A stretch of 64,000 nt of DNA. Origin: Bradyrhizobium sp. 4 (GTDB lineage: Bacteria; Pseudomonadota; Alphaproteobacteria; Rhizobiales; Xanthobacteraceae). Where the stretch lies: contig NZ_CP064686.1 of assembly GCF_023100905.1 (NCBI RefSeq), forward strand, positions 6,758,001 through 6,822,000, given 5' to 3'. The translations under genes and the position numbers were made by a program. The notes beneath the pieces are model-generated. The model was given only the letters and a program-made list of their open reading frames with translations, made no database searches and had not been told where the DNA came from. Of this stretch, positions 1 to 7,144 are shown in pieces. How positions within the stretch are numbered: the first letter of the stretch is position 1; every line of letters begins with the position of its first letter.

Positions 1-246
1 TTTGAGATCAAGGCCGGGGACAGAAACGTTAGATCAATCGATTTGCGCCAGCTACTAGTTTATGCCGCATTGAATTATTCTGAAGGGGGACGATCTATCG
101 ACTCTATAGGCCTCTTCAACCCAAGGATAGGCACTCATTTTTCATCTAAACTGGATGAAGTGTGCGCCGAAATTTCGGGACACCCAGCGGCCGAACTTTT
201 AGCAGAGATTGTTCAAGTCGTTTCTAGCGGAGATATTTCGCGATAG
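1..246 (+). CDS. C-terminal fragment of a PD-(D/E)XK-like protein (5' end outside window)
   Basis: The frame is open from base 1 to the TAG at 244-246, giving about 81 residues of a longer protein. It begins F-E-I-K-A-G-D-R, followed by S-I-D-L-R-Q-L and a hydrophobic strand. An E-x-K after a beta-strand, then a helix with a conserved Gln, is typical of the second half of a PD-(D/E)XK nuclease core, but the Asp half lies outside the window. Base composition is visibly more AT-rich than the following genes, which suggests an acquired accessory gene. A TTG inside the frame at 43 is not a convincing start. The nuclease call is inference from one motif. Confidence 0.5.
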   Translation, partial: FEIKAGDRNVRSIDLRQLLVYAALNYSEGGRSIDSIGLFNPRIGTHFSSKLDEVCAEISGHPAAELLAEIVQVVSSGDISR

Positions 247-294
247 CCGATGGGACTTTGTTTTGTCGCTCAAGACGATCCCAGCGATGTCCCA

Positions 295-594
295 TCAACC
301 CTGCTTCCCCGCAATAATCTCCTGCAACGTCGCCACATGCCGCGCGAACGCGCCCCGGCCCGCCGCCGTGGCGGTCACCGTCGTCTGCGGCTTCTTCCCC
401 ACGAACGCCTTCTCCACCGAAACGTAGCCCGCCTTGGCCAGCGTCTCGATATGAGCGCCGAGATTGCCGTCGGTGGCACCGGTGAGCTTTTTCAGCCGCG
501 CGAATTCCAGGCCCGCCGTCGCCGGCAGCGCGTTCAGCGCGGCCATGATCTTCAGCCGCAACGGCTGGTGAATGATGTCGTCGAGCTCGGCCAT
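295..594 (-). CDS. Winged-helix transcriptional regulator (HTH_34-like)
   Basis: This 99-residue protein is essentially a single winged-helix domain: an N-terminal helix (DDIIHQPLRLKIM), a recognition-helix region (LKKLTGATDGNLGAHI) and a basic wing (EKAFVGKKPQTT). This matches the small MarR/ArsR-like regulators of the HTH_34 type, which usually repress their own operon. Its ATG overlaps the TGA of the membrane protein upstream by one base, so the two are translationally coupled. It is the last gene of the three-gene leftward unit starting at 2155. The paired palindrome in that promoter is its probable operator. Confidence 0.85.
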   Translation of the reverse strand: MAELDDIIHQPLRLKIMAALNALPATAGLEFARLKKLTGATDGNLGAHIETLAKAGYVSVEKAFVGKKPQTTVTATAAGRGAFARHVATLQEIIAGKQG

Positions 595-1148
595 CAGATC
601 CGCCGCATCCAAAGGCCACCGAGGATCAGGCCTCCGCCATTGACGAAGGCCATCCAGAGCGGAAAGGCCTCGCCGATGTAGAAATAACCGATCAGCGTCA
701 GCGCTGAGATGCCAACACCGATCGCCATGAAGGCATAGCCGAACCAGAGACCCGCCAGCGTATAGAACAGCATGAAGTAGAGTGGCCAGAACGTGCCCAG
801 CTGGCGCGGGCCGAAATGGCCGATCACGCTGGTGCAGAGATAGCCGAAGGCGAAGAACAGCAGGAACAGCAGAAGCAGTCTGATGTCGAAGCCGCGACCA
901 TGGGAGTGGCGCGGCGGATTGACCAGGCGGAGCACAACCATGCCGACAACGCCGACAACATCCACGGCAACCCAGGCGTAGACGGCATAGACCGGCCAGA
1001 GCCAGGTCGCGAGATTGCCCGCGAACACCAGGACGCCCCACCAGACGGCAGCATGGCTCGCCAGCTCGTAGAGCTGCGATTGCTTCACGCGCTGGACGAT
1101 GTCGTCGATATCGGCCAGCGCTGCGGACGCCTCCTTGCTGTCGATCAT
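594..1148 (-). CDS. Integral membrane protein, unknown function
   Basis: A 184-residue protein with a soluble N-terminus of about 30 residues, then some five hydrophobic segments (roughly residues 35-52, 55-75, 88-106, 118-138 and 142-175), ending in a short basic tail (WMRRI). No catalytic motif was recognised. The ATG overlaps the end of the hydrolase gene by four bases (ATGA) and its stop overlaps the regulator start, so all three are expressed together. Membrane proteins of this type often accompany HTH_34 regulators. Whether it modifies lipid, senses stress or transports something cannot be told from sequence. Confidence 0.8.
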   Translation of the reverse strand: MIDSKEASAALADIDDIVQRVKQSQLYELASHAAVWWGVLVFAGNLATWLWPVYAVYAWVAVDVVGVVGMVVLRLVNPPRHSHGRGFDIRLLLLFLLFFAFGYLCTSVIGHFGPRQLGTFWPLYFMLFYTLAGLWFGYAFMAIGVGISALTLIGYFYIGEAFPLWMAFVNGGGLILGGLWMRRI

Positions 1149-2155
1149 GACTGCCCCGCCCCGCGCGTTGCCACATCGTCGGCGACGATCGAGATCGCCT
1201 TCGGGTTGGTGACGATGCCCATGTGGTTGATGCCGTCGATGATCCTGACGTCGACCGACTGTTTGATGGCCTGCACGGTCTCCGCGTATTTATCCGAGAT
1301 CATCATCTCGTCGTCGGCGCCGCCGAAGATCGTAATCGGATGCGTTACCGCCGGAAGATCGACGCGATAGCCGCGCGTCGCGAAATTGCGCGTCAGGCGG
1401 TCGGAATAGGTGGAGACGAGATACTTTGCCGAACTCGCCGGCACGGCGAGAGCGAGCACCGGAAGCTGCGCGCAGCAGTCGATGCCGAGCTTGCGCAGGG
1501 TGGCGAGCCCGAGAAAGCGGGGCAGGTCGAAATTGGCCCAGCCGCCGGCACGCGGCTTGTTGGTCGGCGCGTCATAGCCGAGGTAGGGCGCGAGCAGCAC
1601 CGTGCGCACGAACATGTCCTGCATGATCGGTGTCGCGGCGACGCGCAGCGAGAAGCCGGCGCCGGCGGAATGGCCGATCAAGGTGAGCGGCAGATCCGGC
1701 GCGCTCTTGCGCAGCTCGGCGACGAAATCGACGAGGTCGTCCTCGAGCTGGCCGACATAACCGATGTCGCCGCGCGTGCCGGAGCCGCCATGGCCGCGGA
1801 TGTCGAGGGCCCAGGTCTCCACCCCGCGCGAGGCGATCGCATGGGTCAGGGCATGATTGACGGTGCCGCTGGAGCCGGAGGAGCCGTGGATGAAGATCGC
1901 GCCACGGCCCGTCGCGGCTCCAATGGGGGCGTAGTGGCGGAAACCGATCCAGGTGCCGTCGCGGGCCTGAAAGCGTTCCAGGGCCGGCAGCGTGGTCCAG
2001 TCGATGCCCTTGGCGGAGTCGGAGACCGATCGCATCTCCGGCGGACGCTCCAGCGGCGTTGCAATCATCGCGGCCAGGATCAGCGCGACACCGCCGACCG
2101 CACACAAGGCCCATTTCAGTCCGCTCAAAACGCCGCGCAGCAGTCGGATTGCCAT
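1145..2155 (-). CDS. Alpha/beta hydrolase, membrane-anchored
   Basis: 336 residues. An N-terminal hydrophobic segment (about 12-32) suggests anchoring with the catalytic domain on the periplasmic side. The fold is marked by HGSSGSSG near 90 (oxyanion region), GHSAG with Ser163 as nucleophile, FGGADDE near 278-283 (acid) and INHMG with His311. This is a serine esterase/lipase-like enzyme of the lysophospholipase type; the substrate is unknown. It is the first gene of a leftward operon with a membrane protein and a winged-helix regulator. The start at 2155 sits just downstream of a good promoter at 2192-2220. Confidence 0.88.
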   Translation of the reverse strand: MAIRLLRGVLSGLKWALCAVGGVALILAAMIATPLERPPEMRSVSDSAKGIDWTTLPALERFQARDGTWIGFRHYAPIGAATGRGAIFIHGSSGSSGTVNHALTHAIASRGVETWALDIRGHGGSGTRGDIGYVGQLEDDLVDFVAELRKSAPDLPLTLIGHSAGAGFSLRVAATPIMQDMFVRTVLLAPYLGYDAPTNKPRAGGWANFDLPRFLGLATLRKLGIDCCAQLPVLALAVPASSAKYLVSTYSDRLTRNFATRGYRVDLPAVTHPITIFGGADDEMMISDKYAETVQAIKQSVDVRIIDGINHMGIVTNPKAISIVADDVATRGAGQS

Positions 2156-2184
2156 GATCCACTCCCCTCAAACTGATCAACTAT

Positions 2185-2220
2185 AGAGAACTCTATATAA
2201 CAGAGTACTCTTTTGGTCAA
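2185..2220 (-). promoter_or_regulatory. Promoter with paired palindromic operator for the hydrolase operon
   Basis: Read on the minus strand there is TTGACC (2215-2220), a 17-base spacer and TATAGA (2192-2197). Two related palindromes lie on it: AGAGTACTCT (2202-2211, perfect) inside the spacer, and AGAGTTCTCT (2185-2194, one mismatch) overlapping and following the -10. Their centres are 17 bases apart. This is the layout expected when a small winged-helix dimer represses its own operon. The binding protein is inferred to be the product of 295-594. Confidence 0.7.
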
Positions 2221-2274
2221 TCCCCGGATTGGCGCGGCGCGGCGAAAATCCTTAACGTCGGGTCTGACCCCAAA

Positions 2275-3915
2275 ATGCCGAATCGTTTGCCGATGCCGAC
2301 TGCAGAGCCTCTGCTCAACACCCCCGAATTCACCGTTTCCGAGCTCTCGCAGTCCCTGAAACGGACGGTCGAGGACACCTATGGCCATGTCCGGGTCCGC
2401 GGCGAGATCTCCGGCTTCCGCGGGGCGCATTCCTCCGGCCATTGCTATTTCGCGCTCAAGGACGAGAGCGCCAAGATCGAGGCGGTGATCTGGAAGGGCG
2501 TGCACGGGCGCATGCGCTTCAAGCCCCAGGAGGGGCTCGAGGTCATCGCCACCGGCAAGCTCACGACCTATCCGGGCTCCTCGAAATACCAGATCGTGAT
2601 CGAGGCGCTGGAGCCGGCCGGCATCGGCGCCCTGATGGCGCTGATGGAGGAGCGCAAGAGGAAGCTCGCCGCCGAAGGCCTGTTCGACGAAGCGCGAAAA
2701 CAGCTGCTGCCGTGGCTGCCGGAGGTGATCGGCGTCGTGACCTCGCCGACCGGCGCCGTCATCCGCGACATCCTGCATCGGCTGGAGGACCGCTTTCCCC
2801 GCCATGTGCTGGTGTGGCCGGTCAAGGTTCAGGGCGAAGGCTCGGCCGAGCAGGTCGCGGCCGCGATCCGCGGCTTCAATGCGCTGCCGGAGGGCGGCAA
2901 GATTCCGCGCCCCGACGTGCTGATCGTCGCGCGCGGCGGCGGCTCGCTGGAGGATCTCTGGTCGTTCAACGAGGAGATCGTGGTGCGGGCAGCCGCCGAG
3001 AGCATGATCCCGCTGATCTCGGCGGTGGGGCATGAGACCGACATCACGCTGATCGATTTCGTCGCCGACAAGCGCGCGCCGACGCCGACGGCGGCGGCCG
3101 AGATGGCCGTGCCGGTGCGCAGCGATCTCTTCGTCGAGGTCGGCGATCTCGGGCGACGCACCCGGTCCTGCTGGCAACGCGGCCAGGAGAGCCGCCGCAG
3201 CGAGCTGCGTGCCGCCGCGCGCGCGCTGCCGGCCGCCGGCGACCTGCTGGCGATCCCGCGGCAGCGGCTGGATTCGGCGGGCGCGTCCCTGCCCCGCTGC
3301 CTCAAGGCCAACACGCATGCGCATTTCCGCAGGTTCACCGCGGCCGGCGCCAAGCTGACGCTGCGGGTGCTGCACGGCCAGATCGCGCAGGCCGATCATC
3401 GCCTCACGGTGTGCGGCGAGCGGCTCGGGCTGTCCGCGCGCTCGCTGTTGCGGCGGCGGCGCGACCGCTTTGCCGGACTTGAAGTGCGCCTGCGCGCCTC
3501 AAAGCTCTCCAATGCGCAGGCGCAGCGCAACGCGATTCACCGCCAGCGCGAGCGCACGCATCGCCTTGCCGAGCGCGCGGGTCGCGCGCTGGTGACGCTG
3601 TTGCAGCGGCTCGATGCCCGCGTCGAGAACAGCGGCAAGCTGCTCTCCGCCTTGTCCTATCGCGGCGTGCTCGCGCGCGGCTTTGCGCTGGTGCGCGACG
3701 AGGCCGGCCATCCCCTGCATTCAGCGGACGCGATCGGTCCCGGCGCAAGGGTCGAGATCGAGTTTGCGGATGGCCGTGTGGGTGCGACCGCGGATGCGGA
3801 TCGGCCGGCGGCTGCAGCGAAGCGCGCGCCATCGCAAGCCAGGGCGGCGACGCAGGATTCCAAGCCCGCGCCGAAGCGCGTGGGCAAGCCGGTGGATCAG
3901 GGGAATTTGTTCTGA
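2275..3915 (+). CDS. xseA: Exodeoxyribonuclease VII large subunit
   Basis: 546 residues. XseA forms the catalytic large subunit of exonuclease VII, which degrades single-stranded DNA to oligonucleotides together with XseB. The N-terminal OB-fold spans about residues 18-110 (FTVSELSQSLK, VRGEISGF, GHCYFALKD). The catalytic domain includes GVVTSPTGAVIRDI, ARGGGSLEDLW and GHETDITLIDFVAD. A long Arg/Ala-rich coiled-coil C-terminus ends in a basic tail. Another Met lies at 2293, and homologues vary at the extreme N-terminus, so the exact start is uncertain by a few codons. xseB is not in the window, as is common in this order. Confidence 0.97.
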   Translation: MPNRLPMPTAEPLLNTPEFTVSELSQSLKRTVEDTYGHVRVRGEISGFRGAHSSGHCYFALKDESAKIEAVIWKGVHGRMRFKPQEGLEVIATGKLTTYPGSSKYQIVIEALEPAGIGALMALMEERKRKLAAEGLFDEARKQLLPWLPEVIGVVTSPTGAVIRDILHRLEDRFPRHVLVWPVKVQGEGSAEQVAAAIRGFNALPEGGKIPRPDVLIVARGGGSLEDLWSFNEEIVVRAAAESMIPLISAVGHETDITLIDFVADKRAPTPTAAAEMAVPVRSDLFVEVGDLGRRTRSCWQRGQESRRSELRAAARALPAAGDLLAIPRQRLDSAGASLPRCLKANTHAHFRRFTAAGAKLTLRVLHGQIAQADHRLTVCGERLGLSARSLLRRRRDRFAGLEVRLRASKLSNAQAQRNAIHRQRERTHRLAERAGRALVTLLQRLDARVENSGKLLSALSYRGVLARGFALVRDEAGHPLHSADAIGPGARVEIEFADGRVGATADADRPAAAAKRAPSQARAATQDSKPAPKRVGKPVDQGNLF

Positions 3916-3942
3916 GGCGGAGGGCGTCGCGCCACCCTCGCC

Positions 3943-4060
3943 GTCATTCCCCGCCTTGTGCGCAATTGCGCACTGGAGCGGGGAATCCAGTACGCCGCGG
4001 CTTCTCCATGAATCACAGCCACCTCGGAATACTGGATCGCCCGGTCAAGCCGGGCGATGG
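3943..4060. repeat. Palindromic intergenic repeat, family A
   Basis: The element starts GTCATTCCCCGC and contains a CGGGGAATCCAGTA arm, a CGCCGCGGC centre, a TACTGGATCGCCCG arm and a closing CGGGCGAT. The element at 29854-29953 is the same family in the opposite orientation, sharing both arms and the CGCCGCGGC motif. These are dispersed non-coding palindromes of the Bradyrhizobium type, found between gene ends. Confidence 0.8.
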
Positions 4061-4094
4061 TGAGTGTGTGGCGCGCGCATGCAGCGCCAACCTC

Positions 4095-4172
4095 GTCATT
4101 GCGAGCGCAGCGAAGCAATCCAGAATCTTTCCGCGGTGGGACTCTGGATTGCTTCGCTGCGCTCGCAATGAC
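4095..4172. repeat. Palindromic intergenic repeat, family B (copy 1)
   Basis: A near-perfect inverted repeat: GTCATTGCGAGCGCAGCG...AATCCAGA on the left and TCTGGATT...CGCTCGCAATGAC on the right, with a short loop. Further copies lie at 25405-25487 and 51193-51277. It would fold into a long hairpin and could act as a transcription end or an mRNA-stabilising structure downstream of xseA. Confidence 0.85.
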
Positions 4173-4190
4173 GGTGTGGCAGCAGTCCGC

Positions 4191-4376
4191 CTACCGGCAG
4201 GACAAGCCCGCGTCGATCGTGGTCCAGAAGCCGCAATGTTCCGGCGCACGCATTGGCGCGCCGGCATGGGCTTCGAACAGATGGGCTTCGAACAGGAAGA
4301 CCGCGACGGTGAAGACGATCAGGGCGGAGGAGAACAGGACGAAGCGGTTGCGCATGGGATTGCGTTTAATCGACAT
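4191..4376 (-). CDS. Small single-span membrane protein, hypothetical
   Basis: 61 residues (or 54 if the second Met at 4355 is used). The start is basic (KRNPMRNR), followed by a clear transmembrane or signal segment (FVLFSSALIVFTVAVFLF) and a short tail with two cysteines (HCGFWTTIDAGLSC). Two short EAHLFEAH repeats follow the membrane segment. It ends next to repeat family B. Hydrophobicity and composition look protein-like, but no family is recognised and the gene is short, so confidence is moderate. Confidence 0.5.
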   Translation of the reverse strand: MSIKRNPMRNRFVLFSSALIVFTVAVFLFEAHLFEAHAGAPMRAPEHCGFWTTIDAGLSCR

Positions 4377-4557
4377 CGTGGTCGAATGATGGCGTCGTTA
4401 CGGGCTGAAACCGCATTGAAGCGCGATCCGTAGAGTCACGGTCGGCCATTTTCCGTGCAGGGCGGTGGTCGATGCGGGGCTGTCCGCTGTTGTTCCCAAG
4501 GGGCGGCCCCGCCTTCGCTTCTCACGAGCTACGGCGCGGCGAGCCCTCATCCCGAGC

Positions 4558-5382
4558 CTACCGCGCCAGCCACTCCGCGACGTCCTTCTGCGACTCCGCG
4601 CGCGCGGCCGCATCGGTGCCGAGATGGCCGTGCTCGGGTGCGGCGGCATCAAGGCTGCCGGCGAGCGCATGCAGCGGCGTGTTGGCGCGGTCGAAATCGT
4701 GATAGGCGCCGGGATAGACCACGATGCGCGCGAGCGCGCTGCGGCCATGCGCACCCTCGACCATCTGGCGACAGGACGGCGGCGACGAGACGTCGTCATT
4801 GGCGCCGATCAGCACCAGCGTCGGCACCCGCGTGCTCCAGCCAAGGCCTGCGGAAATCCTGCAGTCCGGATAGAACGCGATCGCGGCGCGGAAATCCGGG
4901 CCCGCCTCGCGCGCAAGGTTTTGCGGACGCACGGCCCAGAGCAGCGCGCTGGCGCCATTCGCCCATCCCATCAGGCTGACGCGGTCGCGCGCAACCCAAC
5001 TCTGCCGCATCAACCAGGCGCGCGACGCCGCGATGTCGGTGACGCGTTCGCGCCGCGCCTTGACGTGGATCTCCTTGACGCGGCATTGCGGCCCGAGCTC
5101 GCGCGAGCCGTAGCTGTCAGGAAGCAGGACGGCGTTGCCGGACTTGAGCAGCCGCTCGGCCCATTCGCGATAACGCGGCAGCACGGAATCGGGATGGCCA
5201 CCGAGACCGCCGCAGCCGTGCAGCGCGATCACGGTCGGAAACGGCCCCGCGCCCTCGGGCTTGTAGAGCTGCGCATGCAGCACGCCGGACGCCAGCGGAA
5301 TCTCGACCGGCTGCGGCGCCGGCGACGCTTGCGCGGCCGAGATCAGGAACGTCAGGAACAGGGCGGTGAACGGAAGGCGCAT
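4558..5382 (-). CDS. Secreted dienelactone-hydrolase-family protein with Ser/Cys-to-Ala nucleophile change
   Basis: 274 residues from the Met at 5382; an upstream Met at 5445 would add 21 residues ahead of the signal peptide and is less likely. Residues 1-20 form a signal peptide ending ASA/QAS. The alpha/beta-hydrolase core shows ALHGCGGLGG (53-62), LPDSYGSR, GANDD (193-197) and PGAYHDFD with His228. The nucleophile-elbow motif reads LMGWANGAS with Ala141 where related proteins carry Ser or Cys (GWSNG). The catalytic acid and His are kept, so the protein may be inactive, act as a binding protein, or be starting to decay. Confidence 0.8.
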   Translation of the reverse strand: MRLPFTALFLTFLISAAQASPAPQPVEIPLASGVLHAQLYKPEGAGPFPTVIALHGCGGLGGHPDSVLPRYREWAERLLKSGNAVLLPDSYGSRELGPQCRVKEIHVKARRERVTDIAASRAWLMRQSWVARDRVSLMGWANGASALLWAVRPQNLAREAGPDFRAAIAFYPDCRISAGLGWSTRVPTLVLIGANDDVSSPPSCRQMVEGAHGRSALARIVVYPGAYHDFDRANTPLHALAGSLDAAAPEHGHLGTDAAARAESQKDVAEWLAR

Positions 5383-5557
5383 CGAACTTTGCCGTTGGAT
5401 CCTTCGCTCAAGCACTATCACGCGGAAACGGCGCCAAAACATCACAAACCGGTGGGTTTACCGGGCGGACAAGCCACCCTATCTATGCTACATCCCGTCC
5501 AACACATCGTGCCCTCCCATGTGATCCCGGAGCGGCCTTCCACGGAGACTTTCGACC

Positions 5558-5785
5558 GTGCTGAACAAGTTCGGCCCCTCGGGCCATGGCGAAGCGCAGG
5601 TGCAGTATCTCGACGGCGATTTCCGCGTGATCTCGCCGGGGACCTTCGTGCGCTGCGCGATCACCGATACGCGCATCCCGCTCGACGAGTTGAAATACTG
5701 GAGCGTGGACCTGCAGGAAGCCTACGCCACGCCCGCCGCCGTGCTCGAGCGGCATTACCCGGGCGCGCCCAAGCCGCAAGCCTGA
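5558..5785 (+). CDS. DUF2093 family protein
   Basis: 75 residues starting at a GTG. The family is small and soluble, found mainly in alphaproteobacteria, with no known function. Recognisable features are the YLDGDFRVISPGTFVRCAIT strand-rich core and IPLDELKYWSVDLQEAY, after which the protein ends in a Pro/Lys-rich tail. It is divergent from the DLH-like gene and convergent with the PsiF-like gene, so it is probably a single-gene unit. The full family length is present. Confidence 0.85.
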   Translation: MLNKFGPSGHGEAQVQYLDGDFRVISPGTFVRCAITDTRIPLDELKYWSVDLQEAYATPAAVLERHYPGAPKPQA

Positions 5786-5801
5786 GGCGGCGGACGCGCG
5801 T

Positions 5802-6107
5802 CTATTGCTGCTCCGCGCCATGCGTGCCCACGCAGGTTTTGATGAAACTCTTCCTGGTCTCGCCGAGGATCTTCTGATCGATCGCCTGCTTCAGACAATC
5901 CAGCCGCGCCTGCGCCATGCAGAGCTGCATCTGGTCGCGCTTGTCCTGTCCCTTCAGATTTTGCGTTGAGCTGAGGCAGGTGACGCGCTTGGTCGCCGGG
6001 ACCGGCACTGTGGCGCTCGGAGCAGCGGGCGACGTCGTCTGTGCAAGCACGGGCGCAGCGATCAGACACGCAACGCTGGCGACAACAATCGCGGACGGCA
6101 GTTTCAT
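5802..6107 (-). CDS. PsiF-repeat-like secreted protein
   Basis: 101 residues from the Met at 6107; the open frame upstream lacks coding character. A signal peptide (about 1-22, ending VLAQ) is followed by a Pro/Thr-rich linker and a Cys-containing helical region with C-L-S-S, Q-L-C-M-A-Q, L-D-C-L and a closing RKSFIKTCVG. This matches the PsiF repeat (spaced Cys, K/R-x-x-F-x-x-x-C-L). PsiF is a phosphate-starvation-inducible periplasmic protein of unknown activity. No pho box was identified upstream. Confidence 0.75.
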   Translation of the reverse strand: MKLPSAIVVASVACLIAAPVLAQTTSPAAPSATVPVPATKRVTCLSSTQNLKGQDKRDQMQLCMAQARLDCLKQAIDQKILGETRKSFIKTCVGTHGAEQQ

Positions 6108-6638
6108 CGAATTCTCCCGATCGGTTCGAAACCGATAGGAGCTTTGCGATGAATGTCGCGTGAATGGCGGCTGCCGTCGGCTAGCAAAGCGCAGCTTCCC
6201 TGCCCACGTAGCACGACAGGTGCAGCTTATCGCGAGGTATGGGAATGGTCCGCCGCGGCGTCGCGACGATGTTCGCGCGCGCATGAAGTGCGCGTCTCAC
6301 AGCAAATATCTCCGTCATGCCGATCCACGTTGCATCGAAGAGTGCTTGCACTCCGTGGTTAGTCATTTCGCGTTGTGGTTGGATTCTTTGTTGCGATTGG
6401 CGCTCTTAGGTTGTTTGACGAAGTCTTGGTGAAACAAAGCGCCGCTATGCTTCATCTTAGGTAATTGGCCCTGCTCTTTTTATCGCACAGACAATCAAGT
6501 CGGCCAAACGGCCACTGAGCTCTGAATTGGCGCAGTCTGTGAACGGGCTCATATCGAAGAGCCATCTGTCGGGCTACGATCACCTCGAAAATTCGCGGTG
6601 GAATATCTGTAAATCGAAAATCAACGATGGGGGTGATC
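6108..6638. other. Gene-free stretch
   Basis: About 530 bases without a convincing coding frame. Several overlapping open frames exist on both strands but none has coding character or a good ribosome-binding site. The part from about 6360 to 6620 is more AT-rich than the flanks, which may mark acquired DNA or gene remnants. Nothing more specific was seen. Confidence 0.5.
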
Positions 6639-6821
6639 ATGCCCACCATATTAGACCTGCTCTATCGTGAATATTGCCGCGCCCGCCTCGCTGAAATGCG
6701 GAAACAGCTTCTGATCGCAGCTGAACGCTTTGAAGCTCTCGACGCGCATCATCATCCGGATCAGGGTGACGATGAGAGGACGGACGCACAACGCAAGACC
6801 GGTCGCCGCGCGCCGAATTGA
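6639..6821 (+). CDS. Small charged protein, hypothetical
   Basis: 60 residues. The start at 6639 is chosen because GGGGGTG lies three bases upstream; the in-frame Met at 6627 lacks this. The N-terminal half is an amphipathic helix (ILDLLYREYCRARLAEMRKQLL) and the C-terminal half is very polar and His/Asp/Arg-rich. No family is recognised. It precedes a 28-residue membrane peptide with an even better ribosome-binding site by 71 bases, so the two could form a small transcription unit. Confidence 0.5.
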   Translation: MPTILDLLYREYCRARLAEMRKQLLIAAERFEALDAHHHPDQGDDERTDAQRKTGRRAPN

Positions 6822-6892
6822 AGCGGCCCGAGACCGGCGATCTCTCCCGCGCAGCAGTGACCAAGCAGTTGGCAACAGTTTGGGAGGCAGCA

Positions 6893-6979
6893 ATGAATAC
6901 ACCCGAGTACTATACCGCCATGGTAGCCTGCGTCTCGTGCCTGACCATTATCGGATTGATGGCCGTTGGGGCGTGGTGA
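6893..6979 (+). CDS. 28-residue single-span membrane peptide
   Basis: ATG at 6893, TGA at 6977-6979. A strong GGGAGG Shine-Dalgarno lies six bases before the ATG. The product starts MNTPEYYTAM, then a hydrophobic run (VACVSCLTIIGLMAVGAW) long enough for one membrane span with a C-x-x-C inside it. Size and layout resemble bacterial small membrane proteins that modulate larger membrane complexes; no partner can be named. Evidence is the ribosome site plus hydrophobicity only. Confidence 0.5.
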   Translation: MNTPEYYTAMVACVSCLTIIGLMAVGAW

Positions 6980-7089
6980 GCATGATTGACTGCTGAACCG
7001 CAATCGCAGGCGTTCGGAGGTCGCTGGCAACGGAGGCTGGAAGGCCTTCGCCTTGCCTCGGCTTGCAAACATTATTCTTGCTGTGAGGT

Positions 7090-7133
7090 GAAGCGTTGCC
7101 GCCGCTTCGGTTCGACTGCGGCGGCTTCGCTTC
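7090..7133. other. Long GC-rich hairpin between convergent genes
   Basis: Arms GAAGCGTTGCCGCCGC and GCGGCGGCTTCGCTTC surround a 12-base loop, with only the central TT/TT positions unpaired. It lies between the tiny ORF on the plus strand and the GYD gene on the minus strand. Neither strand has a following T-run, so a classical intrinsic terminator is not supported; it may limit read-through or protect RNA ends. Confidence 0.5.
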
Positions 7134-7144
7134 AGATCCGGATG

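Noticed and set aside
249..296. Inverted repeat GATGGGAC...GTCCCATC with a 32-base loop between the first two genes
   Set aside because: Arms are short for the loop length and no T-run follows; likely chance.
2442..3399. Long open frames on both strands over xseA
   Set aside because: High-GC genes give long shadow frames; xseA is full length with all motifs.
6452..6649. 65-codon minus-strand frame in the 6.1-6.6 kb gap
   Set aside because: No ribosome site, no recognisable domain, and it overlaps the start of the better supported ORF at 6639.
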